Below, piece by piece: positions 15,869-25,213 of a DNA stretch of 42,928 bases. The stretch is from an uncultured Lachnospiraceae bacterium (lineage in GTDB: Bacteria; Bacillota; Clostridia; Lachnospirales; Lachnospiraceae). The stretch lies in contig CANRHU010000026.1 of NCBI GenBank assembly GCA_947630485.1, positions 1-42,928 on the forward strand, given 5' to 3'. Numbering within the stretch: position 1 is the stretch's first letter; each line of letters begins with the position of its first letter. The notes beneath the pieces were generated by a model, which was given only the letters and a program-made list of their open reading frames with translations, did not search any database and had not been told where the DNA came from. The translations under genes and the position numbers were made by a program.

Positions 15869-16780
15869 TTATTCTTCCCCACCCATATACTTAACTTCCC
15901 GCTCCAGACGCACGCCGAACTTCTCATAGACGATGCGGATCACATCGTCACAGAGCGCCAGCACGTCCGCCGCCGTAGCGCCGCCGCGGTTGATCACAAA
16001 TCCGCAGTGCTTCTCCGACACCTGCGCGCCGCCTACCCGATACCCGCGAAGCCCCGCGTCGTCGATCAGCTTCCCCGCAAAATATCCGGCCGGCCGCTTA
16101 AACATACTGCCCGCGCTGGGATACTCAAGCGGCTGCTTCGTCCTTCTCTGAACCGCCAGCTCATCCATCCGCACCTGAATCTCCTCCGGATTTCCGGGGC
16201 GCAGCAAAAGCTCCGCCTCGGTCACAATATATCCTTTCTCCGGAATGCAGCTGCTTCGATAGCCAAGCCGCAGCTGCTCCGCGCACAGCGTCTGCTCGGT
16301 CCCGTCCGCGGAAAGGACGCGCGCGCTTTTAAGCACATCCTTCATCTCCCCGCCGTAGGCCCCGGCGTTCATCACCAGGGCGCCTCCCAGCGTTCCGGGA
16401 ATCCCCGCCGCAAACTCCAGCCCCGTAAGGGACGCCAGCTGCGCCTGACGCGCCAGCTTCGCGAGGGAAACGCCGGCCATGGCCCTGACCCGCACGCCGT
16501 CGATCTCGACCTGATCCATATTCTCTGTGGAGAGAACGACGCCGCGTATCCCCCCATCGTCAACCAGCAGATTGCTGCCTTTTCCCAACACCCGGCAGGG
16601 CTGACCGTACTTCCCGCACAGCTCCGCCGCAAGCCTCAGCTGCCGGCTGTCTGCCGGCGCGGCGTAGACCTCTGCCGGACCCCCGATACGGAAGGTGGTA
16701 TGAGCCGCCATGCTTTCCCCGGTCTTAACCGCGCAATCCCCCAGAAGGGAGCGCAGACTCTGTACAAACGCGTCGTTCAT
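15869..16780 (-). CDS. murB: UDP-N-acetylenolpyruvoylglucosamine reductase
   Basis: This 303-residue FAD enzyme uses NADPH to reduce UDP-GlcNAc-enolpyruvate to UDP-MurNAc for peptidoglycan. Visible signatures are HTTFRIGGPAEVY (residues 27-39), GSNLLVDDGGIRG near 63-75, AGIPGTLGGALVMNAGAYGG near 125-144 (FAD binding), YRSSCIP, and SAGSMFKRPAGYFAGKLID, with the catalytic Ser in GSMF. The C terminus LEREVKYMG supplies the conserved Glu. The length and missing insert fit type II MurB. It lies 19 nt after hprK. Confidence 0.96.
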   Translation of the reverse strand: MNDAFVQSLRSLLGDCAVKTGESMAAHTTFRIGGPAEVYAAPADSRQLRLAAELCGKYGQPCRVLGKGSNLLVDDGGIRGVVLSTENMDQVEIDGVRVRAMAGVSLAKLARQAQLASLTGLEFAAGIPGTLGGALVMNAGAYGGEMKDVLKSARVLSADGTEQTLCAEQLRLGYRSSCIPEKGYIVTEAELLLRPGNPEEIQVRMDELAVQRRTKQPLEYPSAGSMFKRPAGYFAGKLIDDAGLRGYRVGGAQVSEKHCGFVINRGGATAADVLALCDDVIRIVYEKFGVRLEREVKYMGGEE

Positions 16781-16799
16781 ACAGCAAATCGCCGCCTCT

Positions 16800-17726
16800 C
16801 TATTTTGATTTCGCCAGATTCGCCTGCGCGCGGTTCAAAAGCTCCCTCGCCGCGTTGTAGCCCATCATTTTCTGTCTGTGATTGACGGCCGCCGTCTCAA
16901 TGATCAGGGCCAGATTCCGTCCCGGCCGCAGAGGGATCGAATAACAGACAAGCTTGTTGCCCAGAATTTCCGTATAGCGGTCTTCCAGTCCCATGCGGTC
17001 GTACTCCGCGTCCCTGTCCCACTCTTCCAGCTTTACCACCATATCGATGGCCTGTGTGTCGATCACGCTCTCCACGCCGAACAGGCTCTTCACATCGATG
17101 ATCCCGATCCCGCGCAGTTCGATAAAATGTTTGGTAATATCCGGCGCCGTACCAAAAAGCGTATCGTCGCTGACCTTGTGGATCTCCACCGCGTCGTCCG
17201 TCACCAGCCGGTGACCGCGCTTAATCAGCTCCAGCGCCGCCTCGCTTTTGCCGATGCCGCTCTCTCCCATCATCAGCACGCCGACCCCGAAGACGTCCAC
17301 AAGCACGCCGTGAATCGTGATGCAGGGCGCCAGCTTTACGTTAAGCCAGCGGATGATCTCCGCCATCTGGGCCGATGTGGTCTTGGAGGACACCAGGCAG
17401 GGCACGCCGTAATAATTGCACAGATCGAGCATATCCTCATCCGGCATAATATTACGGCAGTAAACCATACAGGGAATCTGCTGGGAGAGCAGCCTGTCGT
17501 AGGTACTCCGCCTCTTGGACGGATCCATCTGATTAATATATTCATGTTCTACGTTCCCGATGATCTGAACGCGCTCGTTGTCGAAATGGTCAAAAAAACC
17601 TGCCAGCTGCAGGGCCGGACGGTTCACATCCGGATGCGTCAGAATCACTTTCTCCACATCGATCTCCGGGGTTACATTGCGAAGCCCCATCTTATTGATC
17701 AGTTCCTGAATCGTCACACCGTACAT
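16800..17726 (-). CDS. hprK: HPr kinase/phosphorylase
   Basis: This 308-residue bifunctional enzyme phosphorylates and dephosphorylates Ser46 of HPr and Crh as the sensor of carbon catabolite control. The N-terminal domain covers residues 1-125. Walker A GESGIGKS lies at 154-161, followed by HRLVTDDAVEI, and the signature RGIGIIDVKSLFG lies near 202-215. AAAGGAG precedes the ATG. Its own promoter is at 17778-17806. The substrate-like Crh protein is encoded at the end of the same cluster. Confidence 0.96.
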   Translation of the reverse strand: MYGVTIQELINKMGLRNVTPEIDVEKVILTHPDVNRPALQLAGFFDHFDNERVQIIGNVEHEYINQMDPSKRRSTYDRLLSQQIPCMVYCRNIMPDEDMLDLCNYYGVPCLVSSKTTSAQMAEIIRWLNVKLAPCITIHGVLVDVFGVGVLMMGESGIGKSEAALELIKRGHRLVTDDAVEIHKVSDDTLFGTAPDITKHFIELRGIGIIDVKSLFGVESVIDTQAIDMVVKLEEWDRDAEYDRMGLEDRYTEILGNKLVCYSIPLRPGRNLALIIETAAVNHRQKMMGYNAARELLNRAQANLAKSK

Positions 17727-17744
17727 ATCGGTTCTCCTTTAAAC

Positions 17745-17773
17745 GGGCGGCCGTCTGTCCCATCCCGGCCGCC
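17745..17773 (-). promoter_or_regulatory. Leader hairpin in front of hprK
   Basis: GGCGGCC pairs with GGCCGCC across a 14-nt loop, between the hprK promoter and its ribosome site. It has no T-run, so its function is uncertain. Confidence 0.4.
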
Positions 17774-17777
17774 TATT

Positions 17778-17806
17778 ATCATAACATACTTTTCTTTGCT
17801 TGTCAT
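17778..17806 (-). promoter_or_regulatory. Sigma-A promoter of the hprK cluster
   Basis: On minus, ATGACA (17801-17806), a 17-bp spacer and TATGAT (17778-17783); each hexamer matches consensus at 5 of 6. Confidence 0.65.
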
Positions 17807-17854
17807 CCGGAAACTCTCCGGCCTGCCAGCCCCGGCCCGGAGCCCGGCCGCGGC

Positions 17855-17938
17855 GGAGTTTATACAATAAAGTTTACACACCGGAATTTACGCACCGAAA
17901 TTTACGTAACGCAGTTTACGCGGTGGAATTTACGAGTG
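17855..17938 (-). repeat. 14-nt tandem repeat x6 starting on the uvrC stop codon
   Basis: Six units have TTTA at 17859, 17873, 17887, 17901, 17915 and 17929, an exact 14-nt period. On minus the unit is close to CGTAAATTCCGGTG. The first unit on minus contains the uvrC TAA stop, and the rest extend downstream of it. Confidence 0.88.
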
Positions 17939-19792
17939 GAAAAACTGATACACGCTCTCCGCCGATTTCCGGTTCATCTCCGGAAGCTTTAACAGTTCTT
18001 CCACGCCCGCCGCCTTCACCGCCTCGATCGATTTGAACTCCCGCATCAGTGCCTTGCGCCTGGCCGGTCCGATATCCGGGATATCGTCCAGGATGGAACG
18101 CACCTGGTCCTTCCCGCGCAGACTCCGGTGATACTCGATCGCAAACCGATGCGCCTCGTCCTGAATTCTGGTAATCAGCCGGAACGCCTCCGAGTGGGTA
18201 TCGATCGGCACCTCCACATTTTCATAGTAGAGGCCTCTCGTTCTGTGCCTGTCGTCCTTCACCATGCCGCAGACCGGGATCTCAAGCCCCAGCTCGCGCA
18301 GCACCTCCAGCGCGATATTGACCTGTCCCCGGCCGCCGTCCATCATCAAAAGATCCGGAAAACGGGTAAAACTGCCGAACGCAGCATCCTCCCCCTGCTC
18401 CTTTAAATCCTTTGTTTCCTGCATCCCGTGGCGGAAACGGCGGAACAGCACCTCCCGCATCGACGCGTAATCGTTGGGCCCTTTGACGGACCGGATGCGG
18501 AACTTCCGGTAATCGCTGCGCTTGGGCCTGCCGTCCTCATAGACGATCATGGAACCCACCGACTCCATGCCGCTTGTATTGGAAATATCATAGGCCTCCA
18601 CCCGCCGGACGCCGTCCAGGCCGATCAGCTGCCCGATCTGATTCATGGCGCCGATGGTCCGAAGCTCTTCCCGCTTGATCTTCTCCTTGTCCTGGGAGAG
18701 CACCAGCGCGGCGTTCCTCTCCGCCAGCTCCACCAGACGCTCCTTCTGGCCCTTCTGCGGCACGATGATGCGCACCTTTTGGCCGCGCCTCGTCTCCAGC
18801 CATCTGCCGATCACTTCCATATCCTCCAGCTCTGTCTGCACCCAAAGCTGTCTGGGCACAAAGGGCGTCCCGGAATAAAACTGCTTCACGAAGCTGGTCA
18901 GAATCTGCCGCGTATCCTCCTCGGCCCCGATATTCACATGAAAATGATCCCGGCCGATCAGCTTTCCCTCGCGCACAAAAAACACCTGCACCACCGCGTC
19001 CGTATCGTCCTTCGCCAGGGCGATGATATCCCGGTCGTCGGTGTCGTTGCCGTTTGTGATCTTCTGTTTCTGCGCGACCTTTTTGACGCTTGCAAGAAGT
19101 TCCCGGTACTCGATCGCCTTTTCAAAATCCATCCGGTCCGAGGCCTCCTGCATCTTTCCTTTCAGCATATTCAAAATGCCGTCGTAATGGCCGTTCAGAA
19201 ACTCCTGCACCTGCGCGATGGATTTCGCGTATTCTTCTTTGCTGATATATCCCTGGCACGGCGCGTCGCACTGATGGATGTGATAGTTCAGGCAGGGCCG
19301 CTCCTTCGCCGTGTCCCTGGGCAGGTTCCGGCTGCAGGTGCGAATCCGATAAAGCTTGTGAATCAGCTCCAGGGTATCCTTGACCGCGCCCGCGCTGGTA
19401 TACGGCCCGAAATATCTGCTTTTATCCTTTTTCACCGTCCGGGAAATCATGACGCGCGGAAACTCCTCCGCCAGCGTTATCTTGATGTAAGGATACGTCT
19501 TATCATCCTTCAGCATCGTGTTGTAGCGGGGCCGGTGCTCCTTGATCAGGTTGCACTCCAGTACCAGGGCCTCCAGCTCCGAGTCGGTGATAATATATTC
19601 AAACCAGGCAATCCTGGATACCATCTGTTCGATTTTGGCCGTCTTATTGCGGCTGCTCTGAAAATACTGGCGCACCCGGTTCTTCAGACTGATGGCCTTT
19701 CCCACATAGATAATCCGGTCGCGGCTGTCATGCATGATGTAGACGCCCGGCTGAGCCGGCAGTTTCTTAAGTTCTTCCTCGATATCAAACAC
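17930..19792 (-). CDS. uvrC: Excinuclease ABC subunit C
   Basis: This 620-residue dual-incision nuclease works in UvrABC nucleotide-excision repair. The GIY-YIG domain (residues 11-95) has [10 protein letters not shown] and [18 protein letters not shown] for the 3' incision. A UVR motif lies near residues 205-240. The RNase H-like 5' nuclease domain has [10 protein letters not shown] and [18 protein letters not shown], and tandem helix-hairpin-helix motifs ([14 protein letters not shown]) end the protein. The start is GTG at 19792, after GAGGGAGGG. The stop codon forms part of the 14-nt tandem array. Confidence 0.96.
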   Translation of the reverse strand: MFDIEEELKKLPAQPGVYIMHDSRDRIIYVGKAISLKNRVRQYFQSSRNKTAKIEQMVSRIAWFEYIITDSELEALVLECNLIKEHRPRYNTMLKDDKTYPYIKITLAEEFPRVMISRTVKKDKSRYFGPYTSAGAVKDTLELIHKLYRIRTCSRNLPRDTAKERPCLNYHIHQCDAPCQGYISKEEYAKSIAQVQEFLNGHYDGILNMLKGKMQEASDRMDFEKAIEYRELLASVKKVAQKQKITNGNDTDDRDIIALAKDDTDAVVQVFFVREGKLIGRDHFHVNIGAEEDTRQILTSFVKQFYSGTPFVPRQLWVQTELEDMEVIGRWLETRRGQKVRIIVPQKGQKERLVELAERNAALVLSQDKEKIKREELRTIGAMNQIGQLIGLDGVRRVEAYDISNTSGMESVGSMIVYEDGRPKRSDYRKFRIRSVKGPNDYASMREVLFRRFRHGMQETKDLKEQGEDAAFGSFTRFPDLLMMDGGRGQVNIALEVLRELGLEIPVCGMVKDDRHRTRGLYYENVEVPIDTHSEAFRLITRIQDEAHRFAIEYHRSLRGKDQVRSILDDIPDIGPARRKALMREFKSIEAVKAAGVEELLKLPEMNRKSAESVYQFFHS

Positions 19793-19840
19793 GGGAATCC
19801 CTCCCTCTCGCGCCGTCTTGATTTTCTTTCATCATAATAC

Positions 19841-19872
19841 AAAATGACGGTTCGCGCAAGCACGAACCGTCA
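19841..19872 (-). terminator. Intrinsic terminator upstream of uvrC
   Basis: A perfect 10-bp stem TGACGGTTCG/CGAACCGTCA (19845-19854 with 19863-19872) is followed on minus by TTTTG. It ends the transcript of the DUF1653 gene. Confidence 0.8.
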
Positions 19873-19925
19873 CGGATAAGTAAGCTCTTCCGCCGGCAAA
19901 ACATCGCCGCGGTGAAACCAGGCAG

Positions 19926-20495
19926 CTAACGCAGCCGCGTCCCGCTGTATTTCTGCTGCATTTTCAGGTACGCCTCGATGGAATCCGCCTGCTCCCTGAC
20001 AGTGCCGCCCTTCGCCGGAAGGTCCAGCGCGTCATAGAGAACATCCAGATCCTTCTGGGTGACGGTTTTGCGCAGAACGGCAAAGACCGCCAGCTTCCCG
20101 CCGAAATCTTCCTCCTCAAGAAACGGAACCACGAGCGGGTTCAGGGAATCCGCCTCCCCGCCGTCCCGGAAAGAGGGCTGGGCCGATGCTGCGCCGTCCC
20201 GGGGAGAAGCCTGGGCCGGCGCAGCCTCCCCGACACCCGACTTTGGCGCGGAAATATCCTCCCGGGGCAGGGCCGGCACAAAGCAGTACGCCTGCTCCGC
20301 CGCCGAAGATCCTTCAGAACCCTCCCGGCCGAGAAAACAATCTGCCGGCATGGCATACACCCTGAAATCACCGTGCAGCGCCTGATACACCACCAGCTTC
20401 TCGCCGGTCTGCGCATGCTCCGCCACCGTGAGAATCTGATAAAGCCCTCCGTTCAAACGCCTGTAGAAATCTCCCGGCCGCAGAACCCGTTCCAT
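19926..20495 (-). CDS. DUF1653-domain protein
   Basis: This is a 189-residue cytosolic protein. Residues 5-60 match DUF1653 (PGDFYRRLNGGLYQILTVAE, then GEKLVVYQALHGDFRVYAMP). A Pro/Ala/Ser-rich linker covers about 65-115. The C-terminal 70 residues (FLEEEDFGGKLAVFAVLRKT onward) form a separate helical segment ending YLKMQQKYSGTRLR. DUF1653 proteins have no established function. AAGGGAGC precedes the ATG. It lies downstream of the DUF4015 lipoprotein, separated by the 17-nt tandem repeat. Confidence 0.8.
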   Translation of the reverse strand: MERVLRPGDFYRRLNGGLYQILTVAEHAQTGEKLVVYQALHGDFRVYAMPADCFLGREGSEGSSAAEQAYCFVPALPREDISAPKSGVGEAAPAQASPRDGAASAQPSFRDGGEADSLNPLVVPFLEEEDFGGKLAVFAVLRKTVTQKDLDVLYDALDLPAKGGTVREQADSIEAYLKMQQKYSGTRLR

Positions 20496-20516
20496 AAACC
20501 TGCTCCCTTTCTCTCC

Positions 20517-20606
20517 TTACTGTGGTGCTTTCCCTACTGAGATTCCTTCTTTACTGAGATTCTTCCTTACTGTGATGCTTTCCTTACTGTGATTCTTTCC
20601 TTACTG
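20517..20606 (-). repeat. 17-nt tandem repeat x6 starting on a stop codon
   Basis: TTACTG (or CTACTG) starts at 20517, 20534, 20551, 20567, 20584 and 20601, spacing 17, 17, 16, 17, 17. On minus the unit is close to CAGTAAGGAAAGCATCA. The TAA of the copy at 20601 is the stop codon of the DUF4015 gene. Each unit also carries an AAGGAAAG string that resembles a ribosome site. Confidence 0.88.
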
Positions 20607-21956
20607 TGACGCTGCGGACGCGGTCTCTCCCTCCGCGGAGGTTTCCTCCGGCAGCGTCTCCTCGGGCGCCGGCTGCGTCTGATTCCGGGCTGCCGCCCGG
20701 CTCTCGATCTCCCGCATCTCGGCCTCCGCTTCCGCGGGCGTCCGAAGCCCGTCCCAGTGATACCGGCACGCGGCGCTCCACAGCATCCACTCGTCATACC
20801 CCGCGTCGTAGACCGCCTGGATCTGGGCGCGGATCTGCTCCGGACCGTAATCGATGTAGTTCGCCAGATACGAGGCCGTGAAATCCTGCAGCCACGGCCG
20901 CACGACCGCCTGGTGCTCGCCGTTTCTCGTGTAGCCGCTCAAATCCGCTTTGGAACCCTGCAGAGCCGCCAAAATCGTATCATACGGCTGGGTATCCGGA
21001 TGCTCGATGCCGAAATTGCCGTCCGCATAGTGGGACGGATAGATCATCGGACAGATATAGTCCAGACTGGCCGCCATGTCCCCATAGGACTGGCCCACGT
21101 TGTCCGAATCGATCCCGCCGCCGATGATAGCCCCAAACACATCGGCCGCCATAAAGACTCCCTCGGCGAGACATTTCTCATAGACATAGTTTACGAATTC
21201 GGTGATGATCTCCGTCTTGGAAAGGCCGCCGGTATCCGCCTCGTCGTAGACGACCTGATTGATCCCACGCTCCGTGGAAAAACGGATGTAGTCGAACTGA
21301 ACCTCGTCGAACCCCGCCTTGTGGGCCTCCACGGCCACCTCCACCAGATAATCCCAGACCTCCCGCTTATAAGGGTTGACCCAGGCCAGATTATTGTTGT
21401 CCCGATAGAGGGAACCGTCCGCCAGATGAAGTCCCCACTCCGGCCGCTGTTCCGGCAGGTAAGGGTCTCGGAACGCCACGATTCTGGCGATCGTATAAAT
21501 ATTGCGCTCCTTTAACTTTGCCATTACGGTATCAATGTTCATCAGCTTCTGTACCGAACCCACCTCGTTCACGATCGGCGAATCCATGGCGAAAGTGACC
21601 CTCCCATCGTCATTCTTCACGTCGATGACGACGGCATTGATCTCGGTCTCATCGATGTGCGAGAGGATTTCGTCAAATCTGCTCTGGGTGCCCGCGACGT
21701 AGGCGGTCAGATAGACGCCCTTCACCTTCTTCGGCGTCCGCTCCGGCAGAGGAGGCTCCGTCTCCTCCTGCGTAGTCAGTTCCACGATCGTCGTCTCCTC
21801 CTGTGCGGCCGCTTCCTCCGTCCCGTCCGCCGCTTCCGAAGACTCACGGCTTACGATCACAGGCGCCGGGGTCGTCGCTTCAATCCGCTCATACCTTCTG
21901 CACCCGCAGAGAACAAACAGACACAGGCACAGAAGACATATTTCCAATTTCTTCAT
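20601..21956 (-). CDS. DUF4015 putative glycoside hydrolase lipoprotein
   Basis: This 451-residue secreted lipoprotein has a signal peptide MKKLEICLLCLCLFVLCGC, with lipobox LCGC and Cys19 as the anchor. A Thr/Glu-rich linker (about 25-75) is followed by a TIM-barrel domain with VKGVYLTAYVAGTQSRFDEI, NAVVIDVKNDDGRVTF, ARIVAFRDPYLPEQRPEW, WVNPYKREVWDYLVEVAVEA and FDEVQFDYIRFS. This order is typical of DUF4015, an uncharacterised family predicted to be glycoside hydrolases on the cell surface. The C-terminal tail after residue 410 is Ala/Glu-rich. The substrate is unknown. The stop codon is inside the 17-nt tandem array. Confidence 0.88.
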   Translation of the reverse strand: MKKLEICLLCLCLFVLCGCRRYERIEATTPAPVIVSRESSEAADGTEEAAAQEETTIVELTTQEETEPPLPERTPKKVKGVYLTAYVAGTQSRFDEILSHIDETEINAVVIDVKNDDGRVTFAMDSPIVNEVGSVQKLMNIDTVMAKLKERNIYTIARIVAFRDPYLPEQRPEWGLHLADGSLYRDNNNLAWVNPYKREVWDYLVEVAVEAHKAGFDEVQFDYIRFSTERGINQVVYDEADTGGLSKTEIITEFVNYVYEKCLAEGVFMAADVFGAIIGGGIDSDNVGQSYGDMAASLDYICPMIYPSHYADGNFGIEHPDTQPYDTILAALQGSKADLSGYTRNGEHQAVVRPWLQDFTASYLANYIDYGPEQIRAQIQAVYDAGYDEWMLWSAACRYHWDGLRTPAEAEAEMREIESRAAARNQTQPAPEETLPEETSAEGETASAASQ

Positions 21957-22128
21957 AACTCATTCGTCCTTTGTGTACAGTGTACCTTTTCGATTGGTTT
22001 CTGTTAGTCAGTACATTGTAACACATTTTTCATAAATTGGAAATATATTTTTGCAGAATCTCCCCACAAAGTGGTCATTTTTACGTAAAAAATGAAAAAA
22101 ACAGCCCACCAGAGCACCCGGAATCGAC

Positions 22129-22785
22129 TCAATTTCCCATAATCGCCTTAATTTCGGCAGGAGCGTCCACGATATAGCGCGGGCGGTAAGCGGCAAGTTC
22201 GCTTCGGCCGCGGAAGCCCCAGGTGACTCCCACCGTGTCCATTCCGGCCGCGCTCCCGGTGCGCATATCCGTATTCGTATCCCCCAGATAGAGGCATTCC
22301 GCTGGCAGTACGCCAAGCGTCTTCGCCGCGTAAAGCGGTCCTGCCGGATCCGGCTTCCGCGGAATCCCCTCCCGCTCGCCGAGAATCAAATCAAAGTATC
22401 CGCTCCCGAAAACGGTCTCGATATTCTCCACGGCCCGATCCTGCCCCTTATTGCTGACGACGGCCAGCCAGATTTCCCGCTCCTTTAAAAAGGCGAGAAG
22501 CTCGCGGATCCCGTCGTAAGCGTCCACCCGGTAAAGACAGTTTGCCTGAAAAAAACGATTATAAACCGGATACGCCTCCTCCCATACCTGCGGATTTTCC
22601 TGCCCGCGGGCACAAAAGGCCCGGTTCACAAAATTCTTATATCCATCGCCGACGAAGCGCTTGGTTTCCTCCTCCGAAACGGCATCCAGGCCAAAACGCG
22701 CCAGCGTCAGATTCATGGTACGCGTCAGGGCGTAAACCGTATTCAGCAGCGTCCCGTCCAGATCAAATATACAGCATTTGTACAT
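22129..22785 (-). CDS. HAD-family phosphatase (phosphoglycolate phosphatase-like)
   Basis: This is a cytosolic HAD hydrolase of about 219 residues. Motif I is IFDLDGTLLNT (nucleophile Asp, then acid/base Asp), motif II is VVSNKG near residue 112, the motif III Lys lies in RKPDP, and motif IV is YLGDTNTDM near 165. The helical cap (VSEEETKRFVGDGYKNFV) is of the Gph/PhnX type. Phosphoglycolate phosphatase is the nearest named activity, but substrate cannot be assigned. GAGGTGG lies 5 nt before ATG 22785; ATG 22788 is the alternative. It diverges from nfo with a shared -35 element. Confidence 0.9.
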   Translation of the reverse strand: MYKCCIFDLDGTLLNTVYALTRTMNLTLARFGLDAVSEEETKRFVGDGYKNFVNRAFCARGQENPQVWEEAYPVYNRFFQANCLYRVDAYDGIRELLAFLKEREIWLAVVSNKGQDRAVENIETVFGSGYFDLILGEREGIPRKPDPAGPLYAAKTLGVLPAECLYLGDTNTDMRTGSAAGMDTVGVTWGFRGRSELAAYRPRYIVDAPAEIKAIMGN

Positions 22786-22821
22786 CATAACCACCTCATC
22801 CTGCCGGATTTATCTGCCACT

Positions 22822-22873
22822 ACTATAATGCGAAAAGAGACAGATTGCAAGGGGTTTCGGTTCATGCTATAAT
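22822..22873. promoter_or_regulatory. Divergent promoter pair sharing one palindromic -35 hexamer
   Basis: TTGCAA at 22845-22850 is its own reverse complement. On plus it is followed by a 17-bp spacer and TATAAT (22868-22873), driving nfo. On minus the same hexamer is followed by a 17-bp spacer and TATAGT (22822-22827), driving the HAD gene. Both layouts are optimal for sigma-A, so the two promoters would compete for one -35 site. Confidence 0.8.
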
Positions 22874-22959
22874 GGACGGGCGCAGACAGGCGCGCCTCTT
22901 TCAGGCCGGGAGCCCCCGGCCGCGGAAATCAGGAGAATACGTCAGGAGGAAACAGGCGA

Positions 22960-23850
22960 ATGTTTACAATCGGATGTCATCTGTCATCAGCAAAGGGATA
23001 CCTCTCCATGGGCCAAAGCGCGGTCTCCATCGGCGCAAACACATTTCAGTTTTTCACGCGCAATCCGCGGGGCGGCAATGCAAAGGCCATGGACAGCGCG
23101 GACGTCGCCGCCTATCTGGAATACGCGAAAGAACACGGCATCCGGCAAATCCTTGCCCATGCCCCCTACACGCTAAACGGCTGTTCCGCAGATGAGAAAG
23201 TGAGGGATTTTGCCCGCCGCACCATGACCGACGACCTTAAGCGGCTGGAAGCCACGCCCGGAAACTGCTATAACTTCCACCCCGGATGTCATGTGGGACA
23301 GGGCACGGAGACCGGCATCGCTCTCATCAGCGAAATGCTGAACGCAATCCTGACGCCCGCGCAGAACACCACGGTGCTTCTGGAAACCATGGCCGGCAAA
23401 GGGAGCGAGGTCGGTAAAACGTTCGAGGAACTGCGGGAAATTCTGGACCGCGTGTCATGTTCGGAAAAGGCGGGCGTATGCCTGGACACCTGCCACGTAT
23501 GGGACGGCGGTTATGATATCGCCGGTCATCTGGACGAGGTTTTAGACGAATTCGACCGTGTGATCGGCCTGGCGCGCTTAAAAGCCGTCCATCTGAACGA
23601 CAGTATGAACCCGCTCGGAGCGCACAAGGACCGGCACGCCAGGATCGGCGAGGGAAAGATCGGCCTGGAAGCGCTGACACGCGTCATCAACCATCCGGCG
23701 CTTAGGGAGCTCCCCTTCTATCTGGAGACGCCGAACGAGCTGGACGGATATGCGCGGGAAATCCGGCTCCTGCGCGGCCGATACAAGGCCCCGCATTCCG
23801 TCACGGCAGAAACTGCCGCCACAGCCAGTCCGCGCACCATTTCCACGTGA
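22960..23850 (+). CDS. nfo: Deoxyribonuclease IV (AP endonuclease)
   Basis: This 296-residue Zn-dependent endonuclease cleaves 5' of abasic sites in base-excision repair. The TIM barrel carries the metal ligands in order: [95 protein letters not shown], and FYLETPNE. The ribosome site CAGGAGG lies 9-10 nt before the ATG. It is one of the few plus-strand genes in the core block and converges with the carboxypeptidase gene, overlapping it tail to tail by 50 nt (23801-23850). Confidence 0.96.
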   Translation: MFTIGCHLSSAKGYLSMGQSAVSIGANTFQFFTRNPRGGNAKAMDSADVAAYLEYAKEHGIRQILAHAPYTLNGCSADEKVRDFARRTMTDDLKRLEATPGNCYNFHPGCHVGQGTETGIALISEMLNAILTPAQNTTVLLETMAGKGSEVGKTFEELREILDRVSCSEKAGVCLDTCHVWDGGYDIAGHLDEVLDEFDRVIGLARLKAVHLNDSMNPLGAHKDRHARIGEGKIGLEALTRVINHPALRELPFYLETPNELDGYAREIRLLRGRYKAPHSVTAETAATASPRTIST

Positions 23851-25102
23851 CCGCATCGACATCCCGCGCCGCATAGACGGGATAACAGCCTATCGTCCGG
23901 CCGTCCAGCACACAGAGCACCCGCCCCACCGCCGCACCCTGGCGGACCGGGGCTTTCAGGACGTCCGGCAGCTCGACGCGCCAGGAAACCTCCTCCCCCT
24001 CCCCCATCAGTACCGGAAGCGTCTTCTCCTCCTCCTTCAGATTCATCGTCAGATCAGCCGCGGCCTCCGCGGACAGACCGCCCTCTTCGGCAATCCCATT
24101 CTCCACCGGAAGCGTGGGCAGCTTCGGTTCCCGGAAAACATCCACCTTCCGATACCCGGCCAGCCCGTATTCAAACAATTTCCTGGCATCGCTCCATTTA
24201 TACGTCTTATGCGGCGGCCAGCCGCACCCGAGAAGCGCCAGCGTATAGCGGCGGCCCTCGTCCTCCAGCGCGCCCACATAGCAGTAACCCGCCCCGCCGG
24301 TAAAACCGGTTTTGCCGGACACGACGCCGTCCATCATCGTCAAAAGCGCGTTATGGTTGCTGCAGGAGTAGCCCTCTTTGCCCTCCAGATCCGTAAAGTA
24401 ATAATTCTGCGTCCCGGTAATCCTTACAAACTCCTCCCGCCTGGGCGATTTCCACACGCAGTACGCCATGATCGCCGCCAAATCCCTGGCGGTCGTACTG
24501 TGCTGCAGCTGGGCGCCGTCCTCTGTTTCCGAGGAGGCGTCCAGCCCGTTGGGCGTGACGAACCAGGTATCCGTACAGCCGAGCTCCTTTGCTTTCTGAT
24601 TCATCATTTCCGCAAAGTCCTCGACGCTCCCGCCCAGATGCTCCGCAATCATAACCGCCGTGTCATTGTGGGACTCCAGCATCAGGGAATACAAAAGATC
24701 CTCCAGCCGGAAGCTTCGGCCCGCAGGCGCGCCCAGATGGACCTTCGGCTGACCGGCCGCATAGGAAGAGACCGTAACCGTATCGTCCGGGCTTCCGTAT
24801 TCCAGCGCCAGGATACAGGTCATGATTTTCGTAGTACTGGCCATGGGCCGGGCGGTATCCGCATCCTTTCCATAGAGAACCCGGCCGGTATCCGCGTCCA
24901 TGAGAACGGCAGACTGGGCGTAAAGTCCCAGGTTGGTTTCCGTCCGGGTCTCCTTTCCGTCCGCAGTTACCAGGCCCTCCCCCGCGCATACACACCAAAG
25001 GACTGCCAGAAGCAGAATCGCCGCTCTGCCCTGCCAGTCCCCGCAATGCCTCCTGCGTTTTCTCCGCAGCCGAACTCTTTTTTCGATTTTTTCTTTCTCC
25101 AC
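23801..25102 (-). CDS. D-alanyl-D-alanine carboxypeptidase (DacF-like PBP)
   Basis: This 433-residue serine carboxypeptidase trims the terminal D-Ala of peptidoglycan peptides at the outer membrane face. A very basic N terminus ([12 protein letters not shown]) precedes a hydrophobic signal/anchor at about residues 27-45. Active-site motifs are ASTTKIM (Ser89, Lys92), SHN at 144-146 in place of the usual SxN with Gly or Ala, and KTG at 264-266. The C-terminal part is a PBP5_C-like beta domain. The start is GTG at 25102. Its 3' end overlaps the nfo 3' end. Confidence 0.93.
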   Translation of the reverse strand: MEKEKIEKRVRLRRKRRRHCGDWQGRAAILLLAVLWCVCAGEGLVTADGKETRTETNLGLYAQSAVLMDADTGRVLYGKDADTARPMASTTKIMTCILALEYGSPDDTVTVSSYAAGQPKVHLGAPAGRSFRLEDLLYSLMLESHNDTAVMIAEHLGGSVEDFAEMMNQKAKELGCTDTWFVTPNGLDASSETEDGAQLQHSTTARDLAAIMAYCVWKSPRREEFVRITGTQNYYFTDLEGKEGYSCSNHNALLTMMDGVVSGKTGFTGGAGYCYVGALEDEGRRYTLALLGCGWPPHKTYKWSDARKLFEYGLAGYRKVDVFREPKLPTLPVENGIAEEGGLSAEAAADLTMNLKEEEKTLPVLMGEGEEVSWRVELPDVLKAPVRQGAAVGRVLCVLDGRTIGCYPVYAARDVDAVTWKWCADWLWRQFLP

Positions 25103-25213
25103 TTCGTATTCCCCGCAGGACGTTTTATTTCATCCTATTCTCCGGTTTCAGAATATAGACGTCCACGTCCAAACTAGGACAATCCCCTGAATTTTATTTC
25201 TCATCTCCGCATC

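Noticed and set aside
18428-19837. 469-codon plus-strand ORF opposite uvrC
   Set aside because: It is an antisense shadow caused by high GC content; uvrC has all family motifs on the other strand.
21965-22030. GTACAGTGTAC-like palindrome upstream of the DUF4015 gene as an operator
   Set aside because: It is short and imperfect, with no second copy or clear relation to a promoter.
23750-25177. 475-codon plus-strand ORF opposite the carboxypeptidase gene
   Set aside because: It is Arg/Pro/Gly-rich with no domain; the minus frame has the SxxK, SxN and KTG motifs.
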